From contig NC_008358.1 in NCBI RefSeq assembly GCF_000013025.1, positions 3,162,001 to 3,226,000 of the forward strand: 64,000 bases of DNA, read 5' to 3'. The DNA comes from Hyphomonas neptunium ATCC 15444 (GTDB taxonomy: Bacteria; Pseudomonadota; Alphaproteobacteria; Caulobacterales; Hyphomonadaceae). Position numbers and translations under genes: made by a program. Numbering within the stretch: the first letter of the stretch is position 1; every line of letters begins with the position of its first letter. Below the pieces are notes generated by a model. It was not told the origin of the DNA. It saw only the letters and a list, made by a program, of their open reading frames with translations, and searched no databases. Below are positions 9,201 through 18,047 of this stretch, piece by piece.

Positions 9201-11262
9201 ACCAGTCGTAATGATAGTCGACCTGCAGCACTTTCCAGCTGAGGCGCTGGGCCGAAGCTTGCCCGTCAGCATTGACGGCGACCACTTCGAAGCTGGCGTC
9301 GCCGCCCTCCTGGACCGAGCTGTCAAAGCCCGGCTTGAGACCGACATAAAGGTTTTCCGGCCGGTACGGGACGCGGACACTTTCGGACACGGCGCGGCCA
9401 CCGGGCTCGAGCACGCTGACAACTGTGTTGAGGCGCAGCGGTATGCCCGAATTGGAACCGGCTGTGCCCGGCGAGAGGCGCACCAGCGCCTTGCCGGCGC
9501 CATCGGTGGTCACATCGTCGAATTCGAGAATCTGCTGCTCGAAGCTCTGGTCATGGCGCCCATAGATGAAGCCGTCAAATGCCTTAAAGGGCTTGGGGTC
9601 TGGTTCCATCCGCGCTTCGGTCTTGACCGTCAGGCCTGCGCCGGGTGCGCCATAGAGGAAGCGCGCTGCGATATCGACAGTGCGCGTGGCGCCCGCTTTC
9701 ATCGGCGCTTCCTGATCGGCGGTGACATCCACCGCAATGCGTTGGGGCACGAAATCCTCAACTGCGAACCGCATCTCGCCGGCCGGCGCTGTCAGCCCGT
9801 CCATCTCGATGCTGGCGCGCCATTCACCGCGCGAGGCGCCGCGGGGCAACGCAAAGCTCTGCAACACCGCGCCGGATTTGGGATCGGTGAAGCGGGTCTT
9901 GGAGGCAACGAGGCCGTTGGGGCGATAGATCACCAGATGGCCATTGCGGCCGGTGACCTGCCGGCCCGCGCGGTCGCGCAGCATGGCAGTCAGCTCAACC
10001 GTTTCGCCGGGGCGATAGATGCCGCGGTCGGAATAGACATAGGCATCGACCGGGCCGGGTGTGCGGCGCCCGCCGACGGTGTATTCGGAGAGATCAACCG
10101 GCGAGCGATTGAGGTCCAGCGCGGCGAGTTCGCCTTTGGCATTGGTCGCAACGACGAGCCGTGGCGCCATGCTGCCCTTGCCGTTCAGCAGAGGCTTGTC
10201 GAAGGTTATACGGCCAGAGGAATCAGGCTCGGTTTCAGCCAGCACCGTATTGTTGGCGGCAATCAGCTGGACTGTGGCATCGCTGACGGTCTTGCCATCC
10301 TTCAGGGAGCGGAGGGTCACATCGAGCCCCTGCTCTCCATAGTAAGCGGTGAGGGCAAGGTCGGTGAGCAGAATCCAGCGCCCGGATGAGGCGGGCGGGC
10401 CTTCGGCATCGGTGAGCTTTGCAGCGTCTTCAACCTGCACGAAATAGGCGCCGGGCTTCATCGGACCGACGACATCCTGGAGCGGGAAGACGGTGATGAC
10501 CGGCGCGTTCTGCGTGTTGGCAATATCCATCGTGCCGGAGAAGATTTCTTCGCCGACATCTTCGGGCGAATCCTCGCCCCACAGCCAGGACCACTGGCCC
10601 TGGGCGCTGGTCTGGCCTTCGCTGACATTCTTGAACACGATGGCGCGGTCGTTGACGCGGGTGACGGTGACTTTCACCTGCTCGACATTGACGGTCTCAA
10701 CCGGGAGACCGTCTGCATTCTCGCGCGGCAGGATCACGCCGGTGCCCTTGAAACCTACGAAGGCCGGGCGGTCGGCAAAGTCGATCGGCACGGTCTCACC
10801 GCGCTTCAGTGTGCGGCCATCCGCGGCTGGCAGACCGGCCAGGATCGTGGCGGTGCGGCTGGTGCCGAAGGAGAGGCCGCCGACGCAGAGCTCGCGGCCC
10901 TCAACGGTCAACGCGGCGCGGAAGGAGGGGCGGAATTCGACATAGGGGGCGTAGTCCGCCTGAGGATCAAGGGCGGCAGAAAACACAAAGCAGGCAAGGG
11001 GTTGTTCGGTGGATGTGTCGATGCGGTAGCGGAAATAGGCGAAGTCCTGTTCTTCGCCTTCGCGGGCTTTGCGGCGGGCTTCCTCGCGTTTGCGGGCGGC
11101 GACCTGATCTGCCGGGGAGCGCTCGACGAGGACCGCGGCGTCGGCGTCTTCATCGGCTGTTGTGCGCGTCTGCGATCCGCCACAGGCGGCGAGACCTGCC
11201 AAAAGCAATGTAAAAACAACAGCTTTCAGCCCCTTGAGCGGACCAGTAACCTGCGATGCCAT
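6265..11262 (-). CDS. Bacterial alpha-2-macroglobulin lipoprotein (YfhM-like)
   Basis: A 1665-residue periplasmic protease-trapping lipoprotein. The ATG at 11262 follows GGAGGA at 8 nt. The signal peptide ends in a lipobox, GLAAC, giving a lipidated Cys27. MG-type domains fill the first two thirds. The complement-like region carries the thioester motif GCTEQ with Cys1182 (codon 7717-7719), so this is the thioester-containing class that covalently traps proteases, rather than the thioester-less ECAM group. Acidic residues after the lipobox do not include Asp at +2 (CGGS), consistent with outer-membrane sorting. It is the first gene of a two-gene operon with pbpC. Length agrees with E. coli YfhM (about 1650). 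Confidence 0.95.
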   Translation of the reverse strand: MASQVTGPLKGLKAVVFTLLLAGLAACGGSQTRTTADEDADAAVLVERSPADQVAARKREEARRKAREGEEQDFAYFRYRIDTSTEQPLACFVFSAALDPQADYAPYVEFRPSFRAALTVEGRELCVGGLSFGTSRTATILAGLPAADGRTLKRGETVPIDFADRPAFVGFKGTGVILPRENADGLPVETVNVEQVKVTVTRVNDRAIVFKNVSEGQTSAQGQWSWLWGEDSPEDVGEEIFSGTMDIANTQNAPVITVFPLQDVVGPMKPGAYFVQVEDAAKLTDAEGPPASSGRWILLTDLALTAYYGEQGLDVTLRSLKDGKTVSDATVQLIAANNTVLAETEPDSSGRITFDKPLLNGKGSMAPRLVVATNAKGELAALDLNRSPVDLSEYTVGGRRTPGPVDAYVYSDRGIYRPGETVELTAMLRDRAGRQVTGRNGHLVIYRPNGLVASKTRFTDPKSGAVLQSFALPRGASRGEWRASIEMDGLTAPAGEMRFAVEDFVPQRIAVDVTADQEAPMKAGATRTVDIAARFLYGAPGAGLTVKTEARMEPDPKPFKAFDGFIYGRHDQSFEQQILEFDDVTTDGAGKALVRLSPGTAGSNSGIPLRLNTVVSVLEPGGRAVSESVRVPYRPENLYVGLKPGFDSSVQEGGDASFEVVAVNADGQASAQRLSWKVLQVDYHYDWYREGETWNWRRSRTVTKVNEGVVTTPAGGVAEIKVPALEWGSHELVVEGQGANASVGASTGFYVGWGGWESTDGTEAPDRVKVVAAEKTPKAGQNAELTILPPYDGQAQVVVATDRVLSVQNLSVSASGTRITLPVTEEWGEGAYVMVNVYSGRDPILRAKPRRAVGIAHVPVDMASRTFALTVNAPDLARPRGEQMIEVDIAGGPREPVFLTVAAVDEGILQLTKFKSPDPVAHYFGRKALGVELYDDYGRLLDPNLGMPAEVRSGGDQLGGEGLSVVPVKSVVLYSGLIEAGRSGKAQVRFDIPEFNGELRIMAVAWSKTGVGSADKKMTVRDRAPADLVMPRFLAPGDEAVITASIDNVELASGQFSAKVAATGQLNAADATLTRTLQKGQRADIPVRVSASGEGISSLSLNVTGPDNYRTDRTYEIQSRSPYLPETRATSQLMRPGETFSVSQALLAGYVPGSAEVSVGFSPLPIDAPTLYASLDRYPYGCTEQITSRAVPLLYSEQLVSMGAEESKDDPRNKVQTAVNTVLNRQGADGAFGLWREGDGYANPWLGAYATDFVFRAKEAGYAVPDEALTRAYGALRSVATGDTWRVYGYDTDVYESRYSNDTVQQMMYRSSAYALYVLAKAGEADISRLRYLHDRELKNIESPLARAHIGAGLAYLGDRARAASAFKSAEQKLGYRNTGDYYQTPLRDLAAIVALAAEAQLPEVVARLGERLGKDVPDAPSLTTQEKAYLLLAVNSLTKGETAVQVKVEGLGNGQDNERQYSLTEAQARGGASFRLGGETPLFRTVLVTGAPSSPPPAVSSKLSVNKRFLGMDGEPMQLDQIRQGERLLVALTVTPEERRVNPVIVADLLPAGFEIEAILRPADGRLVEYDWQSGENRERAGAFGFLGEIARPQSSQSQDDRFVAAIDVTENPVTLAYVVRAVSPGSFAIPGVVAEDMYRPEVFARSAPGRVTVQAVQGAAGGR

Positions 11263-11348
11263 GTGTGTCGTCCTCCGAATTCCCCACCTCACCTTACACC
11301 CGATAAGGTCGGCGCCAACAGGGCGCGAATGAGGCTAAGTGACGAAAA

Positions 11349-12212
11349 TCAAGGAAATATTTTGCCGGTTTCGGCGGCGAGAATGGCGGCGAGGCCCTCC
11401 CGGTAGGTGGGATAGGCGGGGCGCCAGCGCAGGGCAGCTTTGGCCCGCGCATTGGAGACGCGCTTGCACTCGGCATAGAAGCTCGCCGCCATGGGGGACA
11501 AGCTGGCCGCGTCAAACGGAACTTCCGGAGGCGGATCAATGCCGAGAAGCCCTGCGGCATGCGCGATGACATCCTGCGGCGGCGCGGGCAGTTCGTCGCA
11601 CAGATGAAAAACACCTGTGATTTCAGGGCGCTGCATCAGCGCTTCGAGGCCCGAGGCGATGTCATCGACATGGATGCGGGAAAACACCTGCCCCTCTTTG
11701 ACGATGCGCCGGGCGGTGCCATCCCTCAGACGGTCAAAGGCAGACCTGCCGGGTCCGTAGATGCCCGGTAGGCGGACAAGCCGGGCCGTGTCCCCGGTCA
11801 GAGCTTGCCATTGTCCCTCAGCCTTGACGCGCGCGGCGGCCCTGGGAGAGCCCGGATTGACCGGGCTCCGCTCGGTCACCCAGCCGCCATTGAGGTCTCC
11901 ATACACGCCAGTCGTGGACAGGTAGGTGACAGATCGGGACAGATCGGGACACTTCAGGACGCTTTGCGCCGCCGGGCAGCCATCCTTGCCGGGTGGCAGG
12001 GTGACCAGCCAATGAGCCCCTTCGGGCACCTCGACCGGCCCTTCCCCGGACCAGACCCTTGCATCGATGCCGCGTGACCGGAGCTCAGCCGCCTTGGCCT
12101 CGCTACGCACGGTGCCGGCCACCTGCCAGCCTGCTGCCAAAAGGCGGCTGGCCAACTGCTGGGCAGAGTAGCCAAGTCCGAATACAAACAGCAGAGATGG
12201 CTGACTTGTCAT
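11349..12212 (-). CDS. NAD-dependent epimerase/dehydratase family (YeeZ-like SDR)
   Basis: A 287-residue protein with an N-terminal Rossmann signature, FVFGLGYSAQQLA, that binds NAD(P), and a central YLSTTGVYGD segment in place of the usual YxxxK context, as in the short atypical SDR group that includes E. coli YeeZ. An HVDDIA motif in the second half is typical of extended epimerases. The ATG at 12212 is preferred over the TTG 6 codons upstream because the fold begins just after it. The gene is divergent from the TPR gene at 12276, leaving 63 bp for both promoters. The substrate is unknown. Confidence 0.8.
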   Translation of the reverse strand: MTSQPSLLFVFGLGYSAQQLASRLLAAGWQVAGTVRSEAKAAELRSRGIDARVWSGEGPVEVPEGAHWLVTLPPGKDGCPAAQSVLKCPDLSRSVTYLSTTGVYGDLNGGWVTERSPVNPGSPRAAARVKAEGQWQALTGDTARLVRLPGIYGPGRSAFDRLRDGTARRIVKEGQVFSRIHVDDIASGLEALMQRPEITGVFHLCDELPAPPQDVIAHAAGLLGIDPPPEVPFDAASLSPMAASFYAECKRVSNARAKAALRWRPAYPTYREGLAAILAAETGKIFP

Positions 12213-12275
12213 TTGCCAAGGGTGCTCCAATTGCGCCTAAGAACAATGAGATAGAGGCTTTGGAGTGTCCTGCCC

Positions 12276-12950
12276 ATGTCGCTGATTGCCATGGTTGCCG
12301 CTGGCGCGGCGCTTTTTCTACAGCAGAGTATCGGCGCCGAGCTCGCCGCCGCCGAGGCTGACCGGCTGGAAGCCTGCGTTGCCAAGATCGAGACCGCGCC
12401 GGAAGACGCCTATGAAGACGCCCTGGCCTGGACCTTTGAAGGTAACCGGCCGGGCGCGCGCCAGTGCACCGCGCTGGCCCTGATTGCCCTGGGCAATGTG
12501 GAAGAAGGCGCAACGCGGCTGGAGAACCTCTCCATGTCCAGCGATGGCGGCACGATGGAACAGCGCGCGGTTTACCTCTCCCAGGCTGGCAATGCCTGGC
12601 TGCAGATCGGCGCAGCCGAAGCCGCCGCCGTATCTTTCTCCGAAGCATTGAGACTGGCGCCGGACGAGACCGATCTGCTGCTCGACCGGGCCACCTCCTA
12701 TATGCTGATCGACAAATGGGACGAGGCAATGGCCGACCTCAATGCGGCTATTGCCCAATCGCCCGGCAGAGCGTCGGCCCATCAGATGCGCGCCGAAGTG
12801 CATCTCAGCCAGGACGCGCTCGACCTGGCGATGAAGGATGTCGAGACCGCCATGGCAGCAGACCCGGAAAACATCGACACGCTTCTGGTACGCGGGCGCG
12901 TGCGCGAGGCGATGCGGCTGAAGGCGGAGGGGCGCCAGCTGGAAGACTGA
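12276..12950 (+). CDS. TPR-repeat protein, probably exported
   Basis: A 224-residue protein with a short hydrophobic N-terminus (residues 2-17) and at least three tetratricopeptide repeats between residues 80 and 210 (segments such as AWLQIGAAEAAAVSFSEAL, then LLLDRATSYMLIDKWDEAM, then RAEVHLSQDALDLAMKDVE). TPRs are protein-interaction scaffolds; no catalytic motif is present. GGAG lies upstream of the ATG. The neighbours (an SDR and a lipoprotein) do not suggest a partner. Confidence 0.8.
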   Translation: MSLIAMVAAGAALFLQQSIGAELAAAEADRLEACVAKIETAPEDAYEDALAWTFEGNRPGARQCTALALIALGNVEEGATRLENLSMSSDGGTMEQRAVYLSQAGNAWLQIGAAEAAAVSFSEALRLAPDETDLLLDRATSYMLIDKWDEAMADLNAAIAQSPGRASAHQMRAEVHLSQDALDLAMKDVETAMAADPENIDTLLVRGRVREAMRLKAEGRQLED

Positions 12951-12968
12951 GCCCCTCCGGCGGCCAGC

Positions 12969-13394
12969 TCAGTTTGCGTAGATGACAATTTCCTGACGGT
13001 TCTGCGCATCCATCGTGAAGTCGCCCACCGTCAGGCGCTGTCCCTCTTTCGTGACCGAATCGAAATCGGACTCCGAGAAGCCAAACCGCTTCAACAGATT
13101 GACGGTGCTTTGGCGTTCGATTGACGAGTGATCGATCGAGATCAGGCTCATCTCGCGAACCCCTTCTTCTTCGTAGATCTGAATCGTGACCTGTATCATC
13201 ATCGATTGAGGGTCGTCGCGATCACACCGGATCGTCGCATCACCGCCCTCATCAACGCAGGTGATGCCCAGATCCTTTTCGACCGCGGCAACGACCGTTT
13301 CCGGAGCAACCCTCCCGTCGAATACCGGCGCACTTCCTCCGCACGCTGCTACAAAAATCGCCGCCCCGATGGCTGAACTCATGAACTTTCTCAT
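12969..13394 (-). CDS. Small hypothetical lipoprotein
   Basis: A 141-residue protein with a signal peptide and the lipobox VAAC followed by GGS. The mature domain has two further cysteines (ITCVDEGG and IRCDRDD) that could form a disulfide, and a predicted alpha/beta tail ending in IVIYAN. The ATG at 13394 follows GGAG at 5 nt; a GTG two codons upstream is less likely. I do not recognise the family. The gene converges with the TPR gene (18 nt between stops), so it is probably monocistronic. Confidence 0.7.
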   Translation of the reverse strand: MRKFMSSAIGAAIFVAACGGSAPVFDGRVAPETVVAAVEKDLGITCVDEGGDATIRCDRDDPQSMMIQVTIQIYEEEGVREMSLISIDHSSIERQSTVNLLKRFGFSESDFDSVTKEGQRLTVGDFTMDAQNRQEIVIYAN

Positions 13395-13554
13395 ATTCAC
13401 TCCGATACCGGTTTTGAGTCAGAAAATCTAAGATCTGCAAAACCTACGGGCGTGAGATTCGGGGTCAACCCCAAAAAGGCGATCTAAATCCGGGTTATAT
13501 TACGCCGCGACGTGATAACCGCACCGCCAGAAATACCTGTATACGGACTTTTCT

Positions 13555-14925
13555 TCAGACCGCCGGATAGCGTTTTTCCAGCATCGCCCAGACCGCGCGC
13601 AGACCGCAGGCGGCGCCGCCATCGGGGCGGCCATATTTGGCTTTACGCCAGGCCCAGATGTCGAAATGCGCCCAGCTTTTGGCCGAGACGAACTGTTTGA
13701 GGAAGATGGCGGCCGTGATCGAGCCGGCCATCCCTGCCCCGCCCGAATTTACAAGGTCAGCGACGGGGCTTTGCATATAGGCGAGATAGGGGTCCCAGAG
13801 CGGCATGCGCCAGACAGGATCGCCGGTCTCTTCGGAGGCGGCGAGGATGTCGGCAGCGAGCTGCTCGTCATCGGTATAGAGCGGGGCGAGGTCCGGGCCG
13901 AGAGCCACGCGGGCAGCGCCGGTGAGGGTCGCAAAGTCGATCAGCAGCTCGGGCTGGTCTTCGCTGGCGCGGGTGAGCGCGTCGGCCAGGACGAGGCGGC
14001 CTTCAGCATCTGTATTGTCGATCTCGACGGTGAGGCCCTTGCGGCTTTGCAGGATGTCACCGGGGCGGAACGCGTCGCCCGCAATGGCGTTTTCGGCGGC
14101 GGATACAAAGAGGCGCAGATGCACCGGCAGGCGCGCTTCCATGACGAGCTCAGCCAGCGCGATGGCATGGGCGGCCCCGCCCATATCCTTCTTCATGATG
14201 CGCATGCCGTCGCCGGTCTTGATGTTGAGCCCGCCGGTATCAAAGGTGATGCCCTTGCCGCAGAGCGAGACTTTGGGTGCGCCGGGCTTGCCCCATTCCA
14301 GCATGACGAAACGGGGCGCCTTGACCGCCGCGCGCCCGACCGCATGGACCATGGGATAATTCTCATCGATCAGCGCGTCGCCCACGACGGCGGCGACGCG
14401 CGCGCCATGACGCTCGCCCAGCGCGCTGATCCGCGCATGGATCTGTTCGGGGCCCATATCGGCCGCCGGCGTGTTCACTAGATCGCGCAGGGCGCTAACT
14501 GCGTCTGCCTCGCGCGACAGGCGCGGGGCATCTTCCGACGCCGGGATAAGAAGGCGCGGCGGGGCGGCCTTTTCAGTCCGGTACCCGTCGAACCGGTAGG
14601 CCCCATCTGCCCAGCCCGCGGCGATGCTGGCGAAGGGGTAGCCGCCGTCCGCGGCGATTTCATAGTCACCCGCAGGAAGCTTTGCCGACAGGGCGGCGAG
14701 CGCGAGCTGATCCCGGCCAGCGCCTAGACCGTAGAGAATGTCGCTTGTGCGGCCATCCGGGCCGGGCACGATCACGCTCTGCCCTGCTCCGCCGGTGAAG
14801 CCCTGCGCCTCCGCAATCGCCCGCGCATTGGGGAACGGATCGTTCTCCAGCGCGCCGAACAGGGTGCCCGTATAGAGCCATACCCGAACGGTTTGGGGTG
14901 CATCGGAGGTGAAGGACTTGTGCAT
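13555..14925 (-). CDS. M17 leucyl aminopeptidase family protein
   Basis: A 456-residue cytosolic metallopeptidase. The two-zinc site is intact: GKGITFDTGG supplies Lys and Asp, MKKDMGG supplies Asp, and NTDAEGRL supplies Asp, Glu and the catalytic Arg. The N-terminal half is the variable M17 domain, and the length is close to the 450-500 residues usual for the family. It is nearer to the PepB-like/short alphaproteobacterial type than to E. coli PepA; this is judged only from overall appearance. It removes N-terminal residues from peptides. It is divergent from the TPR gene at 15046, and the intergenic stretch has GTTAA/GTTAAC half-sites but no convincing CtrA box. Confidence 0.9.
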   Translation of the reverse strand: MHKSFTSDAPQTVRVWLYTGTLFGALENDPFPNARAIAEAQGFTGGAGQSVIVPGPDGRTSDILYGLGAGRDQLALAALSAKLPAGDYEIAADGGYPFASIAAGWADGAYRFDGYRTEKAAPPRLLIPASEDAPRLSREADAVSALRDLVNTPAADMGPEQIHARISALGERHGARVAAVVGDALIDENYPMVHAVGRAAVKAPRFVMLEWGKPGAPKVSLCGKGITFDTGGLNIKTGDGMRIMKKDMGGAAHAIALAELVMEARLPVHLRLFVSAAENAIAGDAFRPGDILQSRKGLTVEIDNTDAEGRLVLADALTRASEDQPELLIDFATLTGAARVALGPDLAPLYTDDEQLAADILAASEETGDPVWRMPLWDPYLAYMQSPVADLVNSGGAGMAGSITAAIFLKQFVSAKSWAHFDIWAWRKAKYGRPDGGAACGLRAVWAMLEKRYPAV

Positions 14926-15045
14926 ACTGAGCCTTTCCGGGCGTGTCGGTGGTTAATGGCGAAGGCTCCGGCGTTAACCGAACTTTGACCCGGCCGGGGG
15001 CAAAGTCTGCTTCGACCCTCAGGGATACATACACGGAGCCTGCCG

Positions 15046-15912
15046 ATGTCCAGTGCCAAAAAGCCCTTTACCGGCCTCGCCCTCGCTCTGGCAGCGATGA
15101 CTGGCGCCTGTGCCTCGACCGGGCAAAGCCAGGCGGACAAGGCGTTGTCGCAGGCAGTTGAAGCCGCCCTCGCCCCCGCCCCGCAGGAAGAACGCGACGC
15201 CGCCAACCGGGCTGATCCGCTGACGCGGGCGAATTTCTGGTCGAAGGAATATCAGAAAGACCCGGAGAACATCGAAACAGCTCTGCAGTTTGCAGAGTCC
15301 CTGCGCGCGATGGGCAGCCAGGACCGGGCGCTGGACGTCGCAACCAAGACGCTGGTGGTTCATCCCGGCAATCCCGACCTGCTGATGGTGACAGGCCGCG
15401 TGCGCATGACGGAAGGCAATTTTGCCGCCGCGCGGGCCGCCTTTGAAGAAGTAACCCGCACCGCGCCGGAACGCGCCGATGGCTGGGCCGCGCTGGGCAC
15501 GGCGTTTGACCAGCTGGAAATGCACCGTCAGGCGCAGACGAACTATCAACGCGCGCTCACACTCGAGCCATCGCGGACCACGACCCTGACCAATTACGGG
15601 CTCTCCTTGCTGCTGTCAGGCGATCTGGCCGGGGCCGAAGCCCAGTTGCGCGCCGCCGCCGCCCAGCCGGGCGCGGGCAGCCGGGTCACTGAAAATCTAG
15701 CGCTGGTGATCGGCCTGCAGGGGCGGTTTGACGAGATGCAGGCGCTGAGCGCCGCCAATGCCCCGGACAAGGTTGCCGAACAGAACGCCGCCCTGCTGCG
15801 CGGGCTGGTCCAGCCGGCACGTACCTATGACGCGCTGATCGGGGGCAAGGATACCTCCAGCGCGGCAGCGCCGGGCACGAAACGCCAGCTGCGCGGCACG
15901 CTGAACCATTAA
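15046..15912 (+). CDS. tadD: TPR lipoprotein, TadD-like
   Basis: A 288-residue protein whose signal peptide ends in GACAS, making a likely lipobox cysteine. About four TPR units occupy residues 60-220 (for example DRALDVATKTLVVHP, NFAAARAAFEEVTRTAP, RQAQTNYQRALTLEP). TadD is the TPR lipoprotein of Flp pilus systems and helps secretin function. The gene converges on tadC (70 nt between stops), which supports this assignment, although it is on the opposite strand from the main operon. A generic TPR lipoprotein cannot be excluded. Confidence 0.75.
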   Translation: MSSAKKPFTGLALALAAMTGACASTGQSQADKALSQAVEAALAPAPQEERDAANRADPLTRANFWSKEYQKDPENIETALQFAESLRAMGSQDRALDVATKTLVVHPGNPDLLMVTGRVRMTEGNFAAARAAFEEVTRTAPERADGWAALGTAFDQLEMHRQAQTNYQRALTLEPSRTTTLTNYGLSLLLSGDLAGAEAQLRAAAAQPGAGSRVTENLALVIGLQGRFDEMQALSAANAPDKVAEQNAALLRGLVQPARTYDALIGGKDTSSAAAPGTKRQLRGTLNH

Positions 15913-15981
15913 TCCGTCAACAGATATAAATCTGATCGATCCGGCCGGGCGCTACGCAGGCGCGGCGCGCCCGTGCGTGTT

Positions 15982-17001
15982 TCAGCCGATGTCGGCGGGA
16001 CGCTCGGCCTGCGCGATTTCCGGCGCCACTTCATTTTCCTTCTGCATCGCCTGATACTGAATGTAGGCTGGGCCAAGCACGACCAGGAACAGGACCGGCA
16101 GGAAGAACAGGATCATCGGCACGGTGAGCTTTGCGGGCAGCGAGGCGGCTTTTTTCTCGGCCTCCGACATCCGCATCTCGCGGTTTTCCTTGGCCATCAT
16201 ACGCAGCGCGTCGCCCAGCGGTGTGCCGTAGCGCTCGGCCTGGCCAAGCGCCATACAGACAGCCTTGACGCCTTCATGGCCGGTGCGCAGGGCCAGGTTT
16301 TCATATGCCAGCCGGCGATCTGGCAGATAGGACAGCTCGGCCACCGTGATGCCGAATTCCTCGGCGAGTTCAGGCGAGGCCGAGCCGATTTCCTGGCTGA
16401 CCTTGTTGAAACCCATTTCGATCGACATGCCCGCCTCTACACAGATCAGCAGCATGTCCAGCGCATCGGGAAACGCGCGCATGAGGGATTTCTGACGCTT
16501 CTGGGCGAGGTTTGAAATGTAGAGGTTGGGCGCGTAAAAGCCCGCCGCTGCGCCGAAGATGACCGAGCCGTATTTCATGAACTGGCTGAGGCCGTGATCG
16601 TTGACGAAGAAGATGTAGAAGAACATCAGGCCCGCGCCGGCGAACGGCATGGCCATCCGCGCAAAATAGAAGGCCGAGATGGGGCCTGGACCGCGCAAGC
16701 CCGCCTGGTTCATCAGCTTGACGACGTTGGGATCTTCCAGCGCCTGGGCGAGGTTCAGCTTCGAGGAGATGGAGCCGACGACGCTGTCATCCTTGCGGCG
16801 CAGGCCTTTCTTTTCCAGCGCCGCGCGGCTCTGCTTGCGCAGCTTTTCGCGCTGGCTGGCGACGGCCTTGAGGCGGGTTTCAAGCTTGTTGCCCTGCAGA
16901 TAGGGCAGAAAGATCGTCATGAATGTGCCGAAGACTGCCGCCGCCACCAGATAGGCGGCCAGCGTCTGGGGCTTGGTGAAGGAGACGAGGAAGTCATACA
17001 T
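15982..17001 (-). CDS. tadC: Flp pilus inner-membrane platform protein TadC
   Basis: A 339-residue T2SS-F family protein. The N-terminal membrane segment (residues 10-30) and a charged linker are followed by paired hydrophobic segments near residues 110-150 and the conserved F-domain stretch with AFPDALDMLL, CVEAGMS and F..VSQE. A C-terminal membrane pair ends with PMILFFLPVLFLVV. The start is the ATG at 17001 with AGG 6 nt upstream. With TadB it forms the platform on which the CpaF ATPase drives pilus assembly. It is the last gene of the leftward operon, beginning 15 nt after the tadB stop. Confidence 0.93.
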   Translation of the reverse strand: MYDFLVSFTKPQTLAAYLVAAAVFGTFMTIFLPYLQGNKLETRLKAVASQREKLRKQSRAALEKKGLRRKDDSVVGSISSKLNLAQALEDPNVVKLMNQAGLRGPGPISAFYFARMAMPFAGAGLMFFYIFFVNDHGLSQFMKYGSVIFGAAAGFYAPNLYISNLAQKRQKSLMRAFPDALDMLLICVEAGMSIEMGFNKVSQEIGSASPELAEEFGITVAELSYLPDRRLAYENLALRTGHEGVKAVCMALGQAERYGTPLGDALRMMAKENREMRMSEAEKKAASLPAKLTVPMILFFLPVLFLVVLGPAYIQYQAMQKENEVAPEIAQAERPADIG

Positions 17002-17015
17002 CTGTTGCCTGCGCC

Positions 17016-18047
17016 TCACATATCAAAGTTCATCATATTGCGCATGACCGTGATGCCCGAGCCCATCATACCTACTGCGACGACGAGGATGACGTGACCC
17101 GTCTCGGTCGTGAACAGTGTCATGATGTAGTCGGGCGTGGTCAGGAAGACCATCACGCCCACGGCAATCGGAAGGCTGCCGATGATCATGGCCGACGCCT
17201 TGGCTTCCGAGGAAAGCGCCTTGACCTTTTCCCGCATCATCTTCCGGGAACGGATCACTGTCGAGAGGTTGTGCAGCGCTTCGGAGAGGTTGCCGCCCGC
17301 TTTTGACTGAATGATCAGCACGATGGCGAAGAAGTTGATCTCCTGGAGCGGAAGGCGCTTGTAGAGCGCGGCCAGTGATCGTTCCAGCCCGGCGCCCATC
17401 GCGAGATTGTCGGCGAATGTCAGGAACTCCTTGCGCAGCGGCTCGGGGCTTTCCTTGGCAATGACGCGGATACATTCGTTGAGCGGCAGGCCGGACCGCA
17501 CACCGCGCACGATGATGTCCAGCGCGTCGGCAAACTGGTTGATCATCTTGGTGTGGCGGCCCTTGATCAGGAAGTTGAGTATGAACTGGGGAATGCCCAG
17601 AGTGCCGCCAAAGAAGGCCGCTGCGATGAGCACTGGCCGGCTTTTCAGGGAGATACCGTTGATGACGAGACCGTCTGCGCCGGAGATATAGACGATACCT
17701 GCGCAGATGAGCCCGCAAACAGCCGAAAGCAGCCAGAACATGGGGACCGGAATTTCCAGGCCCGCCTGAGTGAGCTTGGAGCCGATATTCCGCATGGGAT
17801 CGTTGCGGCGGCGTTCCTTGTCCTGACGGCGCAGACCTTCGAGCATTTCCTGGGTCTTGGCGCGGCGGCGAATGTTTTCATCGACGACCTTGCCGCCCTT
17901 TACAGGCGCCCCTCCCCGGCCCGCGCTGATGGCTCTGGCGCGCTTGCGTGCCGCATCATCATTGCCGCCGGTCAGGACGAGACCAAGCCCGGCAATCGCG
18001 AGAAACGCCAGCGCAGCCACGATATAGGGGATCATCGCACCAGACAT
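17016..18047 (-). CDS. tadB: Flp pilus inner-membrane platform protein TadB
   Basis: A 343-residue T2SS-F family protein with an N-terminal membrane helix (residues 5-25), a basic linker, a membrane pair near residues 105-165, the F domain with QFADALDIIVRGVRSG and a LSEALHNLS segment, and C-terminal membrane helices. Its start ATG overlaps the cpaF stop by one base (TGATG), so translation is coupled. It is the partner of TadC in the platform complex. Confidence 0.94.
   Translation of the reverse strand: MSGAMIPYIVAALAFLAIAGLGLVLTGGNDDAARKRARAISAGRGGAPVKGGKVVDENIRRRAKTQEMLEGLRRQDKERRRNDPMRNIGSKLTQAGLEIPVPMFWLLSAVCGLICAGIVYISGADGLVINGISLKSRPVLIAAAFFGGTLGIPQFILNFLIKGRHTKMINQFADALDIIVRGVRSGLPLNECIRVIAKESPEPLRKEFLTFADNLAMGAGLERSLAALYKRLPLQEINFFAIVLIIQSKAGGNLSEALHNLSTVIRSRKMMREKVKALSSEAKASAMIIGSLPIAVGVMVFLTTPDYIMTLFTTETGHVILVVAVGMMGSGITVMRNMMNFDM

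Noticed and set aside
9073-10389. 438-codon plus-strand frame inside the macroglobulin gene
   Set aside because: Shadow of a recognised protein with thioester motif.
14943-15161. GTTAA half-sites as a CtrA box before tadD
   Set aside because: The spacing between the two GTTAA elements does not match TTAA-N7-TTAAC.
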